Positions 16,622 through 25,924 are shown, numbered from the stretch's first letter. The stretch: 64,000 bases of DNA from Candidatus Bipolaricaulota bacterium (GCA_028277345.1 JANQGM010000020.1:110325-174324), one strand, 5' to 3'. Notes: generated from the sequence alone by a model not told the origin. A program made the numbers and translations.

Positions 16622-18956
16622 GCTCAACGTTATCGGCAAACCCGTCGCCCGCGCCGATGCCGTCGACAAGGTCACCGGCGCCGCGCACTATACGCATGAC
16701 CTCGGGTTTCCCGGCATGCTTCATGCCGCTCTCGTTCTCTCTCCCCATGCGTCGGCTCGCATCGTTTCCGTCGATACCGAGGCTGCGGAAGCCACGCCAG
16801 GGGTTCGCGCCATCTTGACCGGAAAGAGCCTCGACGTTCACTTGGGACTCTATATGCAAGACAAGCGCATTCTCGCCAAGGACGTGGTGCGCTATCAGGG
16901 AGAGGCCGTCGTTGCTGTGGCCGCGGATACCCTTGAGATCGCCAACGCGGCGTGCCGATTGGTCCGCGTTGATTACGAGGAACTGCCAGCCGTTCTCGAC
17001 CCCTGCGAGGCCATGGAGAAAGGCGCACATCTCGTTCACCCGGACCTTGAGACCTACTCGCATATGGAGGGCGTCTTCTTCCCGAAGCCGAAGACCAACA
17101 TCGCCCACCACCAGAAAATCCGGAAGGGCGATGTGGCGCGCGCCTCGGACGACGCTGAGGTGACACTCACCGCGTCCTTCGATAACCCGCCCGTCCAGCA
17201 CGTCCCCATGGAGACTCACGCGACCATCGCGCAGTCCCTGCCTCAGAATCGGATGGAGGTCTGGACCTCAAGCCAATCGCCCTACACGGTTCGCCATCTG
17301 CTCTCCGCCACCTTCAACCTACCGCATGCCAGCATTCGCGTGCACGTGCCTTATGTCGGGGGCGGATTCGGCGGCAAGGCAGGGTTGGGGCTCGAACCTC
17401 TCGCGTATGTCTTGTCCAAAGCCGCAGATGGCCGCCCCGTGAAAGTCGTGGCCACACGAGAGCAGGAGTTCAATACCCTGCCATCTCGTCAGGGACTTCA
17501 CTCGACCATCGAGATCGGCGCGCGGGCAGACGGGAAGATCGTCTCCCTGAAATCCACCTATATCTGGGATGCCGGCGCTTACGCCGACTATGGCGTCAAT
17601 GTTGGGCGCGCCGCCGCCTACTCCGGTGCAGGGCCTTACAGCATCGATAACTGCTGGATTGACTCGTTCGTCGTCTATACGAACAAGATCTACGGTACCG
17701 CCTATCGCGGTTTCGGCCACCTTGAGATCCTCTGGGGCATTGAACGTGCCATGGATCAGATGGCGCGAAAACTGAACATGGACCCCGCCGAGTTTCGGCG
17801 CATTAACCTGCTCAAAGAAGGCGACACAACGATCACTGGGGAGGCGTTTACCTCCGGACACGGCAAGCCTCAGCAATGCTTGGACGCCGTCACCGAAGCC
17901 ATCGGCTGGGGAACACCCTCCACGCCGCCAGACGTGCCCCATAAGGTCCGTGGCAAGGGCATCGCTATGCTGCACAAAGCGCCCGCGATGCCTACTTATA
18001 CATCCTGTTCCGTCGTCATCAAGCTGGATGAGGACGGAGGCGCGGACATTCTTGTCTCAGGCGTCGACTACGGCCAGGGCACCTATACCGTGCTTCGGCA
18101 GATCGCGGCCGAAGAACTGAGCATCCCGATCGAGAAGACTCACATCACGTGGGAATGCGATACCGCCTTCTCTCCTTACGACTGGCAAACCGTGGCAAGC
18201 CGGTTCGCCTACATGGGCGGCAACGCCGTCATCGAAGCCTCCGCCGATTGCCTGGGACAGCTTCGATCGATGGCATCGCGCGCCCTGGATGTCCCGTCCG
18301 AGCTGCTCATCTGCAACGGCGGCAGTGTCTATCCGGACGGACAGCCGGACCGCGCAATCTCCTATGCGACCCTGGCGTTGGGATACACCTTTGAAAACGG
18401 AAATTCGATCGGCGGCCCCGTCATCGGCCATGGCCGATTCATCGCCAAAGGCCTCACCCACCTCGATCCGGAAACAGGGCAAGGGTTGCCCGCCCAATAC
18501 TGGACGTACGGGGCGCATGCCGTTGAAGTGGAAGTCGATACTCAAACCGGCGAAATCGAGGTCCTGAACATCGTGTCGGCACTCGATGCCGGCAAGGTCC
18601 TCAATCCCAAGCTTTGTCTTGGGCAAGTGGTGGGCGGCGTGATCCAAGGATTGGGTTCCGCCCTGTGGGAAGGCTTCGTTTTCTCGGAAGACGGACGTTT
18701 CCTCAATCCGGCGTTCGTCGACTACAAGATCCCGACAGCCAAGGATATCCCGCACCGCACCCAACAGATTTTCCTGGAGAACCCGCAACCCGGGGGTCCG
18801 TATGGCGCACGTGGCGTGGCCGAGCATCCCATGATTTCCGTTCCATCCGCCATCGGAAACGCGCTCTACGATGCGCTCGGCATTGAATTCATGACGCTGC
18901 CTCTGAATTACGAGCGAATTCTGACCCGGCTTCGGGAGAACGCGGAGGCCACGTGA
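16611..18956 (+). CDS. Xanthine dehydrogenase-family molybdopterin-binding subunit
   Basis: 781-aa large subunit carrying the molybdenum cofactor. It starts ELNVIGKPVARADAVDKVTG, the usual aldehyde oxidase/xanthine dehydrogenase opening. It has the cofactor motif VGGGFGGKAGLGLEP near residue 250. The active-site Glu lies in PYGARGVAEHPMISVPSAIG near the C-terminus. ATG 16611 has GGGAGG seven bases upstream and is preferred over a longer frame from 16503 that lies inside the 2Fe-2S gene. The enzyme hydroxylates an N-heterocycle or aldehyde. Substrate cannot be read from sequence, but linkage to fdrA-type genes suggests a purine-like ring. Confidence 0.94.
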   Translation: MTRELNVIGKPVARADAVDKVTGAAHYTHDLGFPGMLHAALVLSPHASARIVSVDTEAAEATPGVRAILTGKSLDVHLGLYMQDKRILAKDVVRYQGEAVVAVAADTLEIANAACRLVRVDYEELPAVLDPCEAMEKGAHLVHPDLETYSHMEGVFFPKPKTNIAHHQKIRKGDVARASDDAEVTLTASFDNPPVQHVPMETHATIAQSLPQNRMEVWTSSQSPYTVRHLLSATFNLPHASIRVHVPYVGGGFGGKAGLGLEPLAYVLSKAADGRPVKVVATREQEFNTLPSRQGLHSTIEIGARADGKIVSLKSTYIWDAGAYADYGVNVGRAAAYSGAGPYSIDNCWIDSFVVYTNKIYGTAYRGFGHLEILWGIERAMDQMARKLNMDPAEFRRINLLKEGDTTITGEAFTSGHGKPQQCLDAVTEAIGWGTPSTPPDVPHKVRGKGIAMLHKAPAMPTYTSCSVVIKLDEDGGADILVSGVDYGQGTYTVLRQIAAEELSIPIEKTHITWECDTAFSPYDWQTVASRFAYMGGNAVIEASADCLGQLRSMASRALDVPSELLICNGGSVYPDGQPDRAISYATLALGYTFENGNSIGGPVIGHGRFIAKGLTHLDPETGQGLPAQYWTYGAHAVEVEVDTQTGEIEVLNIVSALDAGKVLNPKLCLGQVVGGVIQGLGSALWEGFVFSEDGRFLNPAFVDYKIPTAKDIPHRTQQIFLENPQPGGPYGARGVAEHPMISVPSAIGNALYDALGIEFMTLPLNYERILTRLRENAEAT

Positions 18957-20503
18957 AGCAATGGATGCTTGAGCGGAATCGGTACTTCGATTCCGTGTTT
19001 TTGATGCGCATTAGCTCAGAGTTGGAGAAGCTCGACGGCATCGCTCAAGCCGTCGTGGCCATGGCCACTCCCGTCAACGTCGGGAACTTGATGGCATCGG
19101 GCTACGATCTGAAACGCGAGGGCGCGCTTCAGCCCGCCGATTTGATCATCGCCATCGATGCCGCATCAGATGAGGCCTACGCCGCCGCACAGGAGACGCT
19201 CGATCGATTGCTCGCTGGGGGAACGGATGCAGGCCCTGGCAATGCGACAACAGGCCCGCTCGCATCCACCCTCGCGGAAGCCCTCACGATCGATCCCGAA
19301 GCGAACCTCGCGCTCATCTCCGTTCCCGGCCTGCATGCCGCACGCGAAGCCCGATTGGCGCTCCGCCATGGGTTGCATGTGATGTTGTTCTCAGACAACG
19401 TCAGCATTGAGGACGAGGTCGCGCTCAAGGACGAGGCCGTTGAGCGAGGCCTGTTGATGATGGGCCCCGATTGCGGAACGGCGATTCTCAACGGCGCGGC
19501 CCTCGGGTTCGCCAACGTCTGTCGGCGAGGCACCATCGGCATTGTCGGAGCATCGGGAACCGGCATCCAAGAGATCTCGTCCCTTATTCATCAGTGGGGT
19601 GGTGGGCTGTCTCAAGCGATCGGCACGGGCGGACGCGACCTCTCCAAAGCCGTCGACGGACGCATGACGCGATTTGGCATTCGCGCCTTGGGCGACGATC
19701 CGGAGACCGAGGTCATCGTCGTGGTCTCCAAGACACCGAGCCCCTCGGTCGCCGAGAAGGTGTTGACAACGCTTGAAGCCACCGACAAACCCGGGGTCGT
19801 TCACTTCATCGGGGCACGCGCAACGCGTTACTCGGAGGCTGTTGACATCACGGCCAGCCTGGCCGATGCCGCGCGAGCCGCACTCGACAAGGCGGGCATC
19901 CGAACTGACGACGCCCCGAAACACGTCGATGCGTCGCTCAAGACTGTCGGCCCAGCCGGCAACCCCGACCCGGGAACCGGACGAGCCATTGGCTTTTTCT
20001 GTGGCGGAACGCTGTGCCAAGAAACGTGGAGCATCCTGCACGCCGCCGGCCATGATGTCGCCTCGAACGTGGCCGGTCTTCCGGACGTCAAAGTGCATGC
20101 CGAAACTCAAGTCGCTGGGCATGTGATGTGGGATTTGGGGGACGATGTCTTCACCATGGGCAAGCCCCATCCCATGATCGAACCCAGCCTGAGAGATGAC
20201 CGAATCGCCGCCGCCGGAGAGGATCCAACGGTGCGCCTTGTCCTCGCCGATTGCGTGATCGGCTACGGCGCACATGAGAACCCCTCAGGCAGTCTGGCCT
20301 CCGCCGCCCGCACCGCGCTCGCCGCCGCACGATCCGATGGGCGCGAACTCATCATTATCGCCTCAGTCACTGGAACGGACCTCGACCCTCAGGACCTTCG
20401 TCGTCAACGCGCGATCCTGAAAGAGGCCGGCGTCTACGTTGAAGCGAGCAATGCAGAGGCCGCGCGCCTGGCTTCTGAGCTTCTGAAAGGAGGCGGCGCA
20501 TGA
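18953..20503 (+). CDS. fdrA: FdrA family protein (acyl-CoA synthetase alpha-like; carbamoyltransferase subunit)
   Basis: 516-aa FdrA homolog, built like a succinyl-CoA synthetase alpha chain. CoA-binding and ligase-like segments are seen in TIGIVGASGTGIQEISSLIH and GTGGRDLSKAVDGRMTRFGI, with a second domain from about residue 345. The N-terminus RYFDSVFLMRISSELEKLDG is typical. In E. coli FdrA, with YlbE and YlbF, has been reported as the oxamate carbamoyltransferase of allantoin fermentation. Here YlbE-like and YlbF-like genes are also present. GTG 18953 overlaps the previous stop (GTGA). The physiological carbamoyl donor in this organism is inferred, not shown. Confidence 0.9.
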   Translation: MKQWMLERNRYFDSVFLMRISSELEKLDGIAQAVVAMATPVNVGNLMASGYDLKREGALQPADLIIAIDAASDEAYAAAQETLDRLLAGGTDAGPGNATTGPLASTLAEALTIDPEANLALISVPGLHAAREARLALRHGLHVMLFSDNVSIEDEVALKDEAVERGLLMMGPDCGTAILNGAALGFANVCRRGTIGIVGASGTGIQEISSLIHQWGGGLSQAIGTGGRDLSKAVDGRMTRFGIRALGDDPETEVIVVVSKTPSPSVAEKVLTTLEATDKPGVVHFIGARATRYSEAVDITASLADAARAALDKAGIRTDDAPKHVDASLKTVGPAGNPDPGTGRAIGFFCGGTLCQETWSILHAAGHDVASNVAGLPDVKVHAETQVAGHVMWDLGDDVFTMGKPHPMIEPSLRDDRIAAAGEDPTVRLVLADCVIGYGAHENPSGSLASAARTALAAARSDGRELIIIASVTGTDLDPQDLRRQRAILKEAGVYVEASNAEAARLASELLKGGGA

Positions 20504-21966
20504 GCCGACATACGCCCACAGCCGCCCTGTTCAACGCCCAACTGCGCGTCATCAACCTCGGCTTGTCCTCCTTCGCCGAGACGCTGAAAGATGGACATGT
20601 TCCCGTACTCGATCTCGACTGGCGTCCGCCTGCAGGCGGCGACCCCGAGTTGATTCAACGCATCGACGCACTCCGTAACGAGACCGAGAACGCGTGGATC
20701 TCGGCCATCCAATCTGCCAACGAAACGGCCATCGAGCACATGTTGGCCGCTGAGCCACACATCGTGGGCATTGGCATCGCACGCGACGTCGTTCCCGGAA
20801 TGACCGATGGTATGGTGCTGCACGCCGGTCCGCCCATCGAATGGGACGCCATGTGTGGCCCAATGCGGGGCGCCGTGATGGGGGGATTGATCTATGAGAA
20901 TGCGGCGTTGACGCCCGACGAAGCCGCCCGGCTGGCCGCTTCGGGAGACATCGCCTTCGATCCCTGCCATCACCATTCCGCGGTCGGCCCCATGGCCGGT
21001 GTGATGACGGCGTCCATGCCGGTGTGGATCATCGAGAACGTCACCGAGGGCAATCGCGCCTATTGCACGTTGAACGAGGGATTGGGCAAGGTGCTACGTT
21101 ATGGCGCCTATGGCGACGAGGTCATCGCCCGATTGCGGTGGATGGAGTCCGAGCTGGCGCCCATCCTCAGCAAGGCCATCCAGGCGCACGGTCCCATCGA
21201 TCTCCGCTCGTTGATTGCTCAGGCGCTCCAGATGGGAGATGAGGGACACAACCGCAACCGAGCGGGCACGTCGCTGCTCATCCGGGAACTGGCACCCCAT
21301 TTGGTTCGGCTTGACATCCCCTCTGATGCGATCGCGCGCACCTTCGAGTTCCTTCATTCCAATGATCACTTCTTCCTCAATTTGACCATGCCGGCCGGAA
21401 AATGTGCTCTGGACGCCGCCGCCAATATCCCTGGAAGCTCGCTCGTCACCGTCATGGCACGAAACGGAACGGAGTTTGGAATCCGCTTGTCAGGCACCGG
21501 CAACCGGTGGTTCACGGCCCCGGCGCCAATCGTCGATGGCCTTTATCTTCCCGGCTTCTCGTCCGAGGATGCCGCCCCCGATATCGGGGATTCAGCCATC
21601 ACGGAGACAGCCGGTTACGGAGGCTTTGCCATGGCCGCGGCCCCCGCCATCGTCCAATTCGTCGGCGGAACGCCTCAACTGGCGCTTGATACCACGCGTC
21701 GCATGCGAACGATTACGCTCGCGGAATCGCGCGCCTATCAAATTCCCGCCATGGGTTTCCGCGGCACGCCGACAGGCATCGATGTACTTCACGTTGCGGA
21801 GTCCGGCATCGTGCCCGCCATCAATACAGGCATCGCGCACAAGGAGCCGGGGATCGGCATGGTGGGCGCCGGTCTCGTCACACCTCCGTTCTCGCTGTTC
21901 GCGGATGCAGCGAATGCCTTGGCGTCATTACTCGATCAATCACAGATTCACGAGGAGGTTCAATGA
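20500..21966 (+). CDS. DUF1116 (YlbE/AllG-like) protein
   Basis: 488-aa DUF1116 protein, the partner of FdrA. Family features include LRVINLGLSSFAETLKDGHV and the VDWRPPAGGD-like LDLDWRPPAGGDPELIQRI at the start. DPCHHHSAVGPMAGVMTASM and NGTEFGIRLSGTGNRWFTAP appear further on. It is soluble with no signal peptide. It overlaps fdrA and the cyclase gene by four bases on each side. It is likely a subunit of the same carbamoyltransferase complex as FdrA and the DUF2877 protein encoded 2.5 kb downstream. Confidence 0.9.
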   Translation: MSRHTPTAALFNAQLRVINLGLSSFAETLKDGHVPVLDLDWRPPAGGDPELIQRIDALRNETENAWISAIQSANETAIEHMLAAEPHIVGIGIARDVVPGMTDGMVLHAGPPIEWDAMCGPMRGAVMGGLIYENAALTPDEAARLAASGDIAFDPCHHHSAVGPMAGVMTASMPVWIIENVTEGNRAYCTLNEGLGKVLRYGAYGDEVIARLRWMESELAPILSKAIQAHGPIDLRSLIAQALQMGDEGHNRNRAGTSLLIRELAPHLVRLDIPSDAIARTFEFLHSNDHFFLNLTMPAGKCALDAAANIPGSSLVTVMARNGTEFGIRLSGTGNRWFTAPAPIVDGLYLPGFSSEDAAPDIGDSAITETAGYGGFAMAAAPAIVQFVGGTPQLALDTTRRMRTITLAESRAYQIPAMGFRGTPTGIDVLHVAESGIVPAINTGIAHKEPGIGMVGAGLVTPPFSLFADAANALASLLDQSQIHEEVQ

Positions 21967-22832
21967 AGTTTATCGATCTAACCATTCCGTTCGGTGTGGG
22001 AACGCCGCCATGGCCGACCTACGAACCGTTGCAGCTCAAGTACTTCAAGCGTCTCGCGCCCAACGGCGCCAACGGCCAGCTGCTCACCCACTCCAACCAC
22101 GTCGGCACGCACCTGGACGGGGAGATCCACTTCTTTGCCTCAGGCAAGGACATCGCGGAGCTTGATTTCGATTTTCTCGTGCACGACGCCGCCATCGTTG
22201 ACTTGTCGGATGCTGTCGGCGATTACGACATCTACACCTCGGAGATGATCGAGGAGCGCGTCGACGTTAGGGAAGGCGACATCCTCATCATCCATACTGG
22301 CTACCACCACTACGGCTGGGATCAGCCGGGAGCTGACGAAGTGCGCTACATGGTCATGCATCCGGGACCGGACCGGGAGTTCGTTCACTGGTGTTTGAAG
22401 AAAAAGATCCGCTGGATCGGCGTCGACTGTGGGAGTGCCGATCATCCGATGAACACGATCATTCGTGATTGGATGCCGCGCCAAGCGGCCGAGGCGGACG
22501 CCCACTTCAAGGAGAAATACGGCATGCCGATGGCGGAGCGGCTCGATGCATCGAAATACCAGATGATGCACCTGGAGCTGTTCGACAAGGGCTTGATTCA
22601 TGCCGAATGTCTCGGCGGGGATATCGACCTGCTGCTCAACCAACGGGCCACCGTCGGTTGCTTCCCCTGGCGGTTCGTGGACGGAGAATCGTCGATCTCC
22701 CGTATCGTCGCCATCGTCGATGATGCACGCTACGACGAACTCATGAAGGTCAAGGCGGGCTGCGAACTCACCAAGTTCGGTGATGTCGCCGGCTCCAAGA
22801 ATCCTCATCTGCACGCGATTGGACGAACCTAG
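21963..22832 (+). CDS. Cyclase-family (kynurenine formamidase/isatin hydrolase-like) metal hydrolase
   Basis: 289-aa member of the cyclase family (PF04199), metal-dependent hydrolases that open cyclic amides or cleave formamides. The metal site HSNHVGTHLDGEIHF is intact (HxGTHxD). DILIIHTGYHHYGWD and WIGVDCGSADHPMN match the fold. It is the last gene of the six-gene overlapping operon and is followed by a terminator at 22848-22885. In context it could open the ring made by the Mo hydroxylase before carbamoyl transfer (inference). Confidence 0.88.
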   Translation: MKFIDLTIPFGVGTPPWPTYEPLQLKYFKRLAPNGANGQLLTHSNHVGTHLDGEIHFFASGKDIAELDFDFLVHDAAIVDLSDAVGDYDIYTSEMIEERVDVREGDILIIHTGYHHYGWDQPGADEVRYMVMHPGPDREFVHWCLKKKIRWIGVDCGSADHPMNTIIRDWMPRQAAEADAHFKEKYGMPMAERLDASKYQMMHLELFDKGLIHAECLGGDIDLLLNQRATVGCFPWRFVDGESSISRIVAIVDDARYDELMKVKAGCELTKFGDVAGSKNPHLHAIGRT

Positions 22833-22847
22833 CCATCCCTTTGGGTC

Positions 22848-22885
22848 ACGGGAGCTTGGCGCTGCCCAAGCTCCCGTTTTCTTTT
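22848..22885 (+). terminator. Rho-independent terminator of the xdh-fdrA operon
   Basis: GGGAGCTTGG, a short loop and CCAAGCTCCC, then GTTTTCTTTT. Sits 16 bp after the cyclase stop. Confidence 0.85.
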
Positions 22886-22921
22886 CGCATACTCGCATGC
22901 GTGAAGGGTCGACGTCCTGAC

Positions 22922-22965
22922 TTGATCCATGCGTCTTTCGCGCCTATTATTGACTGACCAGTCAA
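22922..22965 (+). promoter_or_regulatory. tetR promoter with overlapping palindromic operator
   Basis: TTGATC (22922-22927), 17-base spacer and TATTAT (22945-22950) form the promoter. The palindrome TTGACTG-AC-CAGTCAA (22950-22965) starts inside the -10 box and covers the transcript start. This placement is what a TetR-family repressor uses to control its own gene. Confidence 0.7.
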
Positions 22966-22981
22966 AGAAGGTGAATCGAAA

Positions 22982-23611
22982 ATGCCCTCCTCGGACGTGA
23001 AGAATAGCCGCTCAACTCTGACCACACGCCGCAAGCTTCAGATTTTGCATGCCGCGCTGGGCATTGGCGCCAAGCGGGGATTGGCGGCCATGACCATGGA
23101 CGAAGTCGCCTATGCCGCCAAGCTCAGCAAGGGCCTGCCCTTTTACTATTTCAAGTCCAAGCAGAAGCTTCATCTGGCGATGATCGACCTGTTTACCGAG
23201 GGGATTGTCGATCGGGCCGCCAAGATCCTAAACACCGAACAAGCCAACGAGACCTCGCTTCGCTCCTTGGCGTGGGAATACGTGTCCGCCCTCACCGTGG
23301 CCTGCAAGCATCCGCAGATCACGCTTGAATTCTGGTCGATGGCGTTGCGCGATCGCGAGGTGGCTCAGCGGTTGGGACGCATTCGAGAGCAAATGACGGC
23401 ATGGTTCGCCGATCTCCTCAATCATGGCGTCGGGGCGGGTGAATTCGCCTGCCCGGACAGCGAAATTGCCGCCCGATCGCTCTACGCCACCTGCATGGGC
23501 ATCGTGAGCCAGTGGGTGCTCAGCAAAAAGGCATTCGATCCGCGCCCCGTTCTGGAGTACACGTTCGCGGGAATCCTAACCGATCGAGCCCTGTCCGGAG
23601 GAACCCCATGA
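22982..23611 (+). CDS. TetR-family transcriptional regulator
   Basis: 209-aa repressor. The N-terminal helix-turn-helix lies at about residues 18-60 (ILHAALGIGAKRGLAAMTMD, then VAYAAKLSKGLPFYYFKSK). The C-terminal ligand domain is all helical. ATG 22982 has GAAGGTG upstream. A 16-bp palindrome overlaps its promoter, so it probably represses itself with the downstream thioesterase and DUF2877 genes. No copy of that palindrome was found at the xdh promoter (15190-15290). The ligand is unknown. Confidence 0.9.
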   Translation: MPSSDVKNSRSTLTTRRKLQILHAALGIGAKRGLAAMTMDEVAYAAKLSKGLPFYYFKSKQKLHLAMIDLFTEGIVDRAAKILNTEQANETSLRSLAWEYVSALTVACKHPQITLEFWSMALRDREVAQRLGRIREQMTAWFADLLNHGVGAGEFACPDSEIAARSLYATCMGIVSQWVLSKKAFDPRPVLEYTFAGILTDRALSGGTP

Positions 23612-24417
23612 CCGGCAACGGGAATAGGAAGCATACAACGGCCGGCATCATCGGGGAAAGCCGCTTCACCGTCGATACAGCGCTTTCCGATTGGACCGGG
23701 GTAGCGAGCGTGCAGTTTCTGTCCTGGGCCATGCAAGAGGCGGCTTGGAAACACGCTGAATCCATCGGCTTCACGATTGAGCAGATGGAGAAGGATGACA
23801 TTCTTTGGCTGCTGACTCGTCAGCAGATACGCATCTCCAAGCTCCCACAGTGGAAGGATGATGTCATCGTCCGCACCTGGTATGCCGATCGGGAGAAGCT
23901 GCTGTTTCACCGAGATTTCGAAATCCTCAACGGCAGCGAAGACCATCTCGCCTCCGTCACCAGTGCATGGGTCGCCGTCGATACGGCGCGCCGCCGTCCC
24001 GTGCGCACGGAGTCGATCAACCATGGAGGTCCCGTTGATCGGCAGCGAGCCGTCACCGAAGCTTGGACCCCAATTCCTGAGACGGACGATTGGGAGGAAG
24101 GCACTCCATTTCCCGTGCTCGCGAGGGACCTCGATATGAGCGGACACGTGAACAACGTTCACTACCCGGAATGGCTGCTTGAACCGCTCACTCTCTCGTT
24201 TCGTGAAGGACACGACCTCATCGGGTTGGACGTGGCCTATCGCGCCGAAGCCGTCCATGGCGATGTCCTCATTCCCAGATTCAGTTCAGAAGACGACAGC
24301 ACGCAGCTCCACCAACTTGTTCGCCAATCCGACGGCAAGCTGATCAGTTCAGGACGATCGTACTGGCGGCCTCGTCAAACGCCGCGTGCAATAGGATGGT
24401 CAGTGGGTCAAGATTGA
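23608..24417 (+). CDS. Acyl-ACP thioesterase-like double hotdog protein
   Basis: 269-aa protein with two hotdog domains, like FatA-type acyl-ACP thioesterases. The first half has SVQFLSWAMQEAAWKHAESI and an IRISKLPQWKDDVIVRTW strand region. The second has LDMSGHVNNVHYPEWLLEPL, matching the N-x-H-V-N-N catalytic segment with Ser in place of the first Asn. ATG 23608 overlaps the tetR stop (ATGA). It likely hydrolyses a fatty acyl or other acyl thioester. Why it sits with a carbamoyltransferase subunit is unclear. Confidence 0.82.
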   Translation: MTGNGNRKHTTAGIIGESRFTVDTALSDWTGVASVQFLSWAMQEAAWKHAESIGFTIEQMEKDDILWLLTRQQIRISKLPQWKDDVIVRTWYADREKLLFHRDFEILNGSEDHLASVTSAWVAVDTARRRPVRTESINHGGPVDRQRAVTEAWTPIPETDDWEEGTPFPVLARDLDMSGHVNNVHYPEWLLEPLTLSFREGHDLIGLDVAYRAEAVHGDVLIPRFSSEDDSTQLHQLVRQSDGKLISSGRSYWRPRQTPRAIGWSVGQD

Positions 24418-24423
24418 TGGGCT

Positions 24424-25269
24424 ATGGTCTCGACGCAAGCGGCAAGAATGGGTTCGCATGTTCGCACCTATTTGGATTCCAAGACTCGTGATGGACGTAT
24501 CGTGTCTACGTTTCGCGACGGATTCAATATCCTGTTCGATGAAGTGGAGGAACCAGGATACGTCGTTTTCCAGACATCAGACGTTCCGATGCATCCCTGG
24601 GGCATTCAGCTGGACCAAAGCTACCGCCCGACTCTGTCGTTCTCTGAGGCCCAAGTCGCTCGATCGGGAGGTGGATTGATTCAGATTGAGGAGATCGTGA
24701 TCTCAATCCGGGAGACGACAGTTGAGGCATTGAGGATCCCCACATGGACCCCCGAGCAACTGCTCATTGCGCGGCAACGGGTTCCCATCATCAGGACGGC
24801 GTTGGCAAAGACAGTTCGCCAGGAACTTCATCGGCTTCAGAGCGACGGCCTTCCACAGATCCTTCGCTTCGTTCTCGGCCAAGACCTGGAAGAACACGTG
24901 CAGCGCTATGTCGGCTTAGGGGGCGGTTCCACTCCGTCCGGGGACGATTATCTCGTAGGACAGCTCTCGGTCTTGTGGGCCTCGTGTGAGCAATCCCCAG
25001 CATCAAAGCATCAAATCGATGGGTTTCAAACACTGCTTCGATGGGAGGAGCTGCTGACACAAACAGCGTTGCCCTCGGCTCAAATGCTGTTGGCCGCTTC
25101 TCAAGGCAGTTTTGTAGACACCATTCGTGATGCGCTTCGTGCACTGTCGATCGAGTCCGAATCAAGCGCCATTATGGCTGCACGCAGGCTCGCCTCTCTC
25201 GGGGACTCGTCAGGGATTGCCATGCTCCAAGGCATCTTCCAAGCCCTGGAATCGATGCACCCTCATTAA
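24424..25269 (+). CDS. DUF2877 (YlbF/AllH-like) protein
   Basis: 281-aa DUF2877 protein. The diagnostic motif is YVGLGGGSTPSGDDYLVGQL at about residues 173-192, equivalent to the G-x-G-x-T-P-x-G-D-D motif of the family. In E. coli the DUF2877 protein YlbF works with FdrA and YlbE. Here it is in a separate transcription unit, six bases after the thioesterase gene. ATG 24424 has no obvious ribosome site, so Met9 (24448) remains possible. It is the likely third subunit of the carbamoyltransferase. Confidence 0.85.
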   Translation: MVSTQAARMGSHVRTYLDSKTRDGRIVSTFRDGFNILFDEVEEPGYVVFQTSDVPMHPWGIQLDQSYRPTLSFSEAQVARSGGGLIQIEEIVISIRETTVEALRIPTWTPEQLLIARQRVPIIRTALAKTVRQELHRLQSDGLPQILRFVLGQDLEEHVQRYVGLGGGSTPSGDDYLVGQLSVLWASCEQSPASKHQIDGFQTLLRWEELLTQTALPSAQMLLAASQGSFVDTIRDALRALSIESESSAIMAARRLASLGDSSGIAMLQGIFQALESMHPH

Positions 25270-25271
25270 AA

Positions 25272-25796
25272 CTAGTCGCTCCCTGGCAACGTCTCGTCTT
25301 TCCAGATTGAATGAACGCAATAGGCTTCACGAAGGGGCGATGTCTTTTCGTTTTCATCCATGCAGATGGTGGCGATCCCGGCGATGCTGCCGCCTTGCCG
25401 TTCGGCCAACGCAATGGCCGCGGTCACTTGAGCGCCTGTCTCGACCCATTCATCCACCACAAGAAGACGCATTCCTTCCTGGATTGCGTCGGGACGTAGC
25501 TCCAACGCTTTGGTTCGGCCCGTGTAGTCGACGAAGTCCAGACGCTCCGCTTCAATGGGGAGCTTCCCTCCCTTGCGAACGGGGATGAGTCCCACTCCGA
25601 GCCGTTCCGCCACCGCCGTCCCAAGAATGAATCCCAGGGCATCAATGGCGAGAACTGCATCAAGGCCGGCTGTGACAAAGGGCTGAGCCAAGTCCGCGAT
25701 CAGCGAAGAAAATGCATCTCGATCCGCGAACAACGGCGTGACATCGTTTCGGTTTCCAGTTGTGTTTGTATCGATTAACGAAAGATAGGGCTTCAT
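25272..25796 (-). CDS. Adenine/xanthine phosphoribosyltransferase-like protein
   Basis: 174-aa type I phosphoribosyltransferase of the APRT-like group. AVLAIDALGFILGTAVAERL and IPVRKGGKLP match. The PRPP loop reads RLLVVDEWVETGAQVTAAI, where the second acid of the usual VVDDxxxTG is Glu and Thr/Gly-rich GGT is GAQ. Probable purine base salvage, or a regulatory relative. It is convergent with the DUF2877 gene (two bases apart) beside the putative purine-breakdown genes. Base specificity cannot be told from sequence. Confidence 0.75.
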   Translation of the reverse strand: MKPYLSLIDTNTTGNRNDVTPLFADRDAFSSLIADLAQPFVTAGLDAVLAIDALGFILGTAVAERLGVGLIPVRKGGKLPIEAERLDFVDYTGRTKALELRPDAIQEGMRLLVVDEWVETGAQVTAAIALAERQGGSIAGIATICMDENEKTSPLREAYCVHSIWKDETLPGSD

Positions 25797-25924
25797 CCCT
25801 GGTTGTACTCAAGTCGTAGCGGCTTCGTCAACCCATTGGAGTGCATGTGAAGCCTATGTTTTCCGCTTGATGCATACATTCACTTCACTTGACATGTCCT
25901 ATCCGATAACCCTAGACTCGCACC

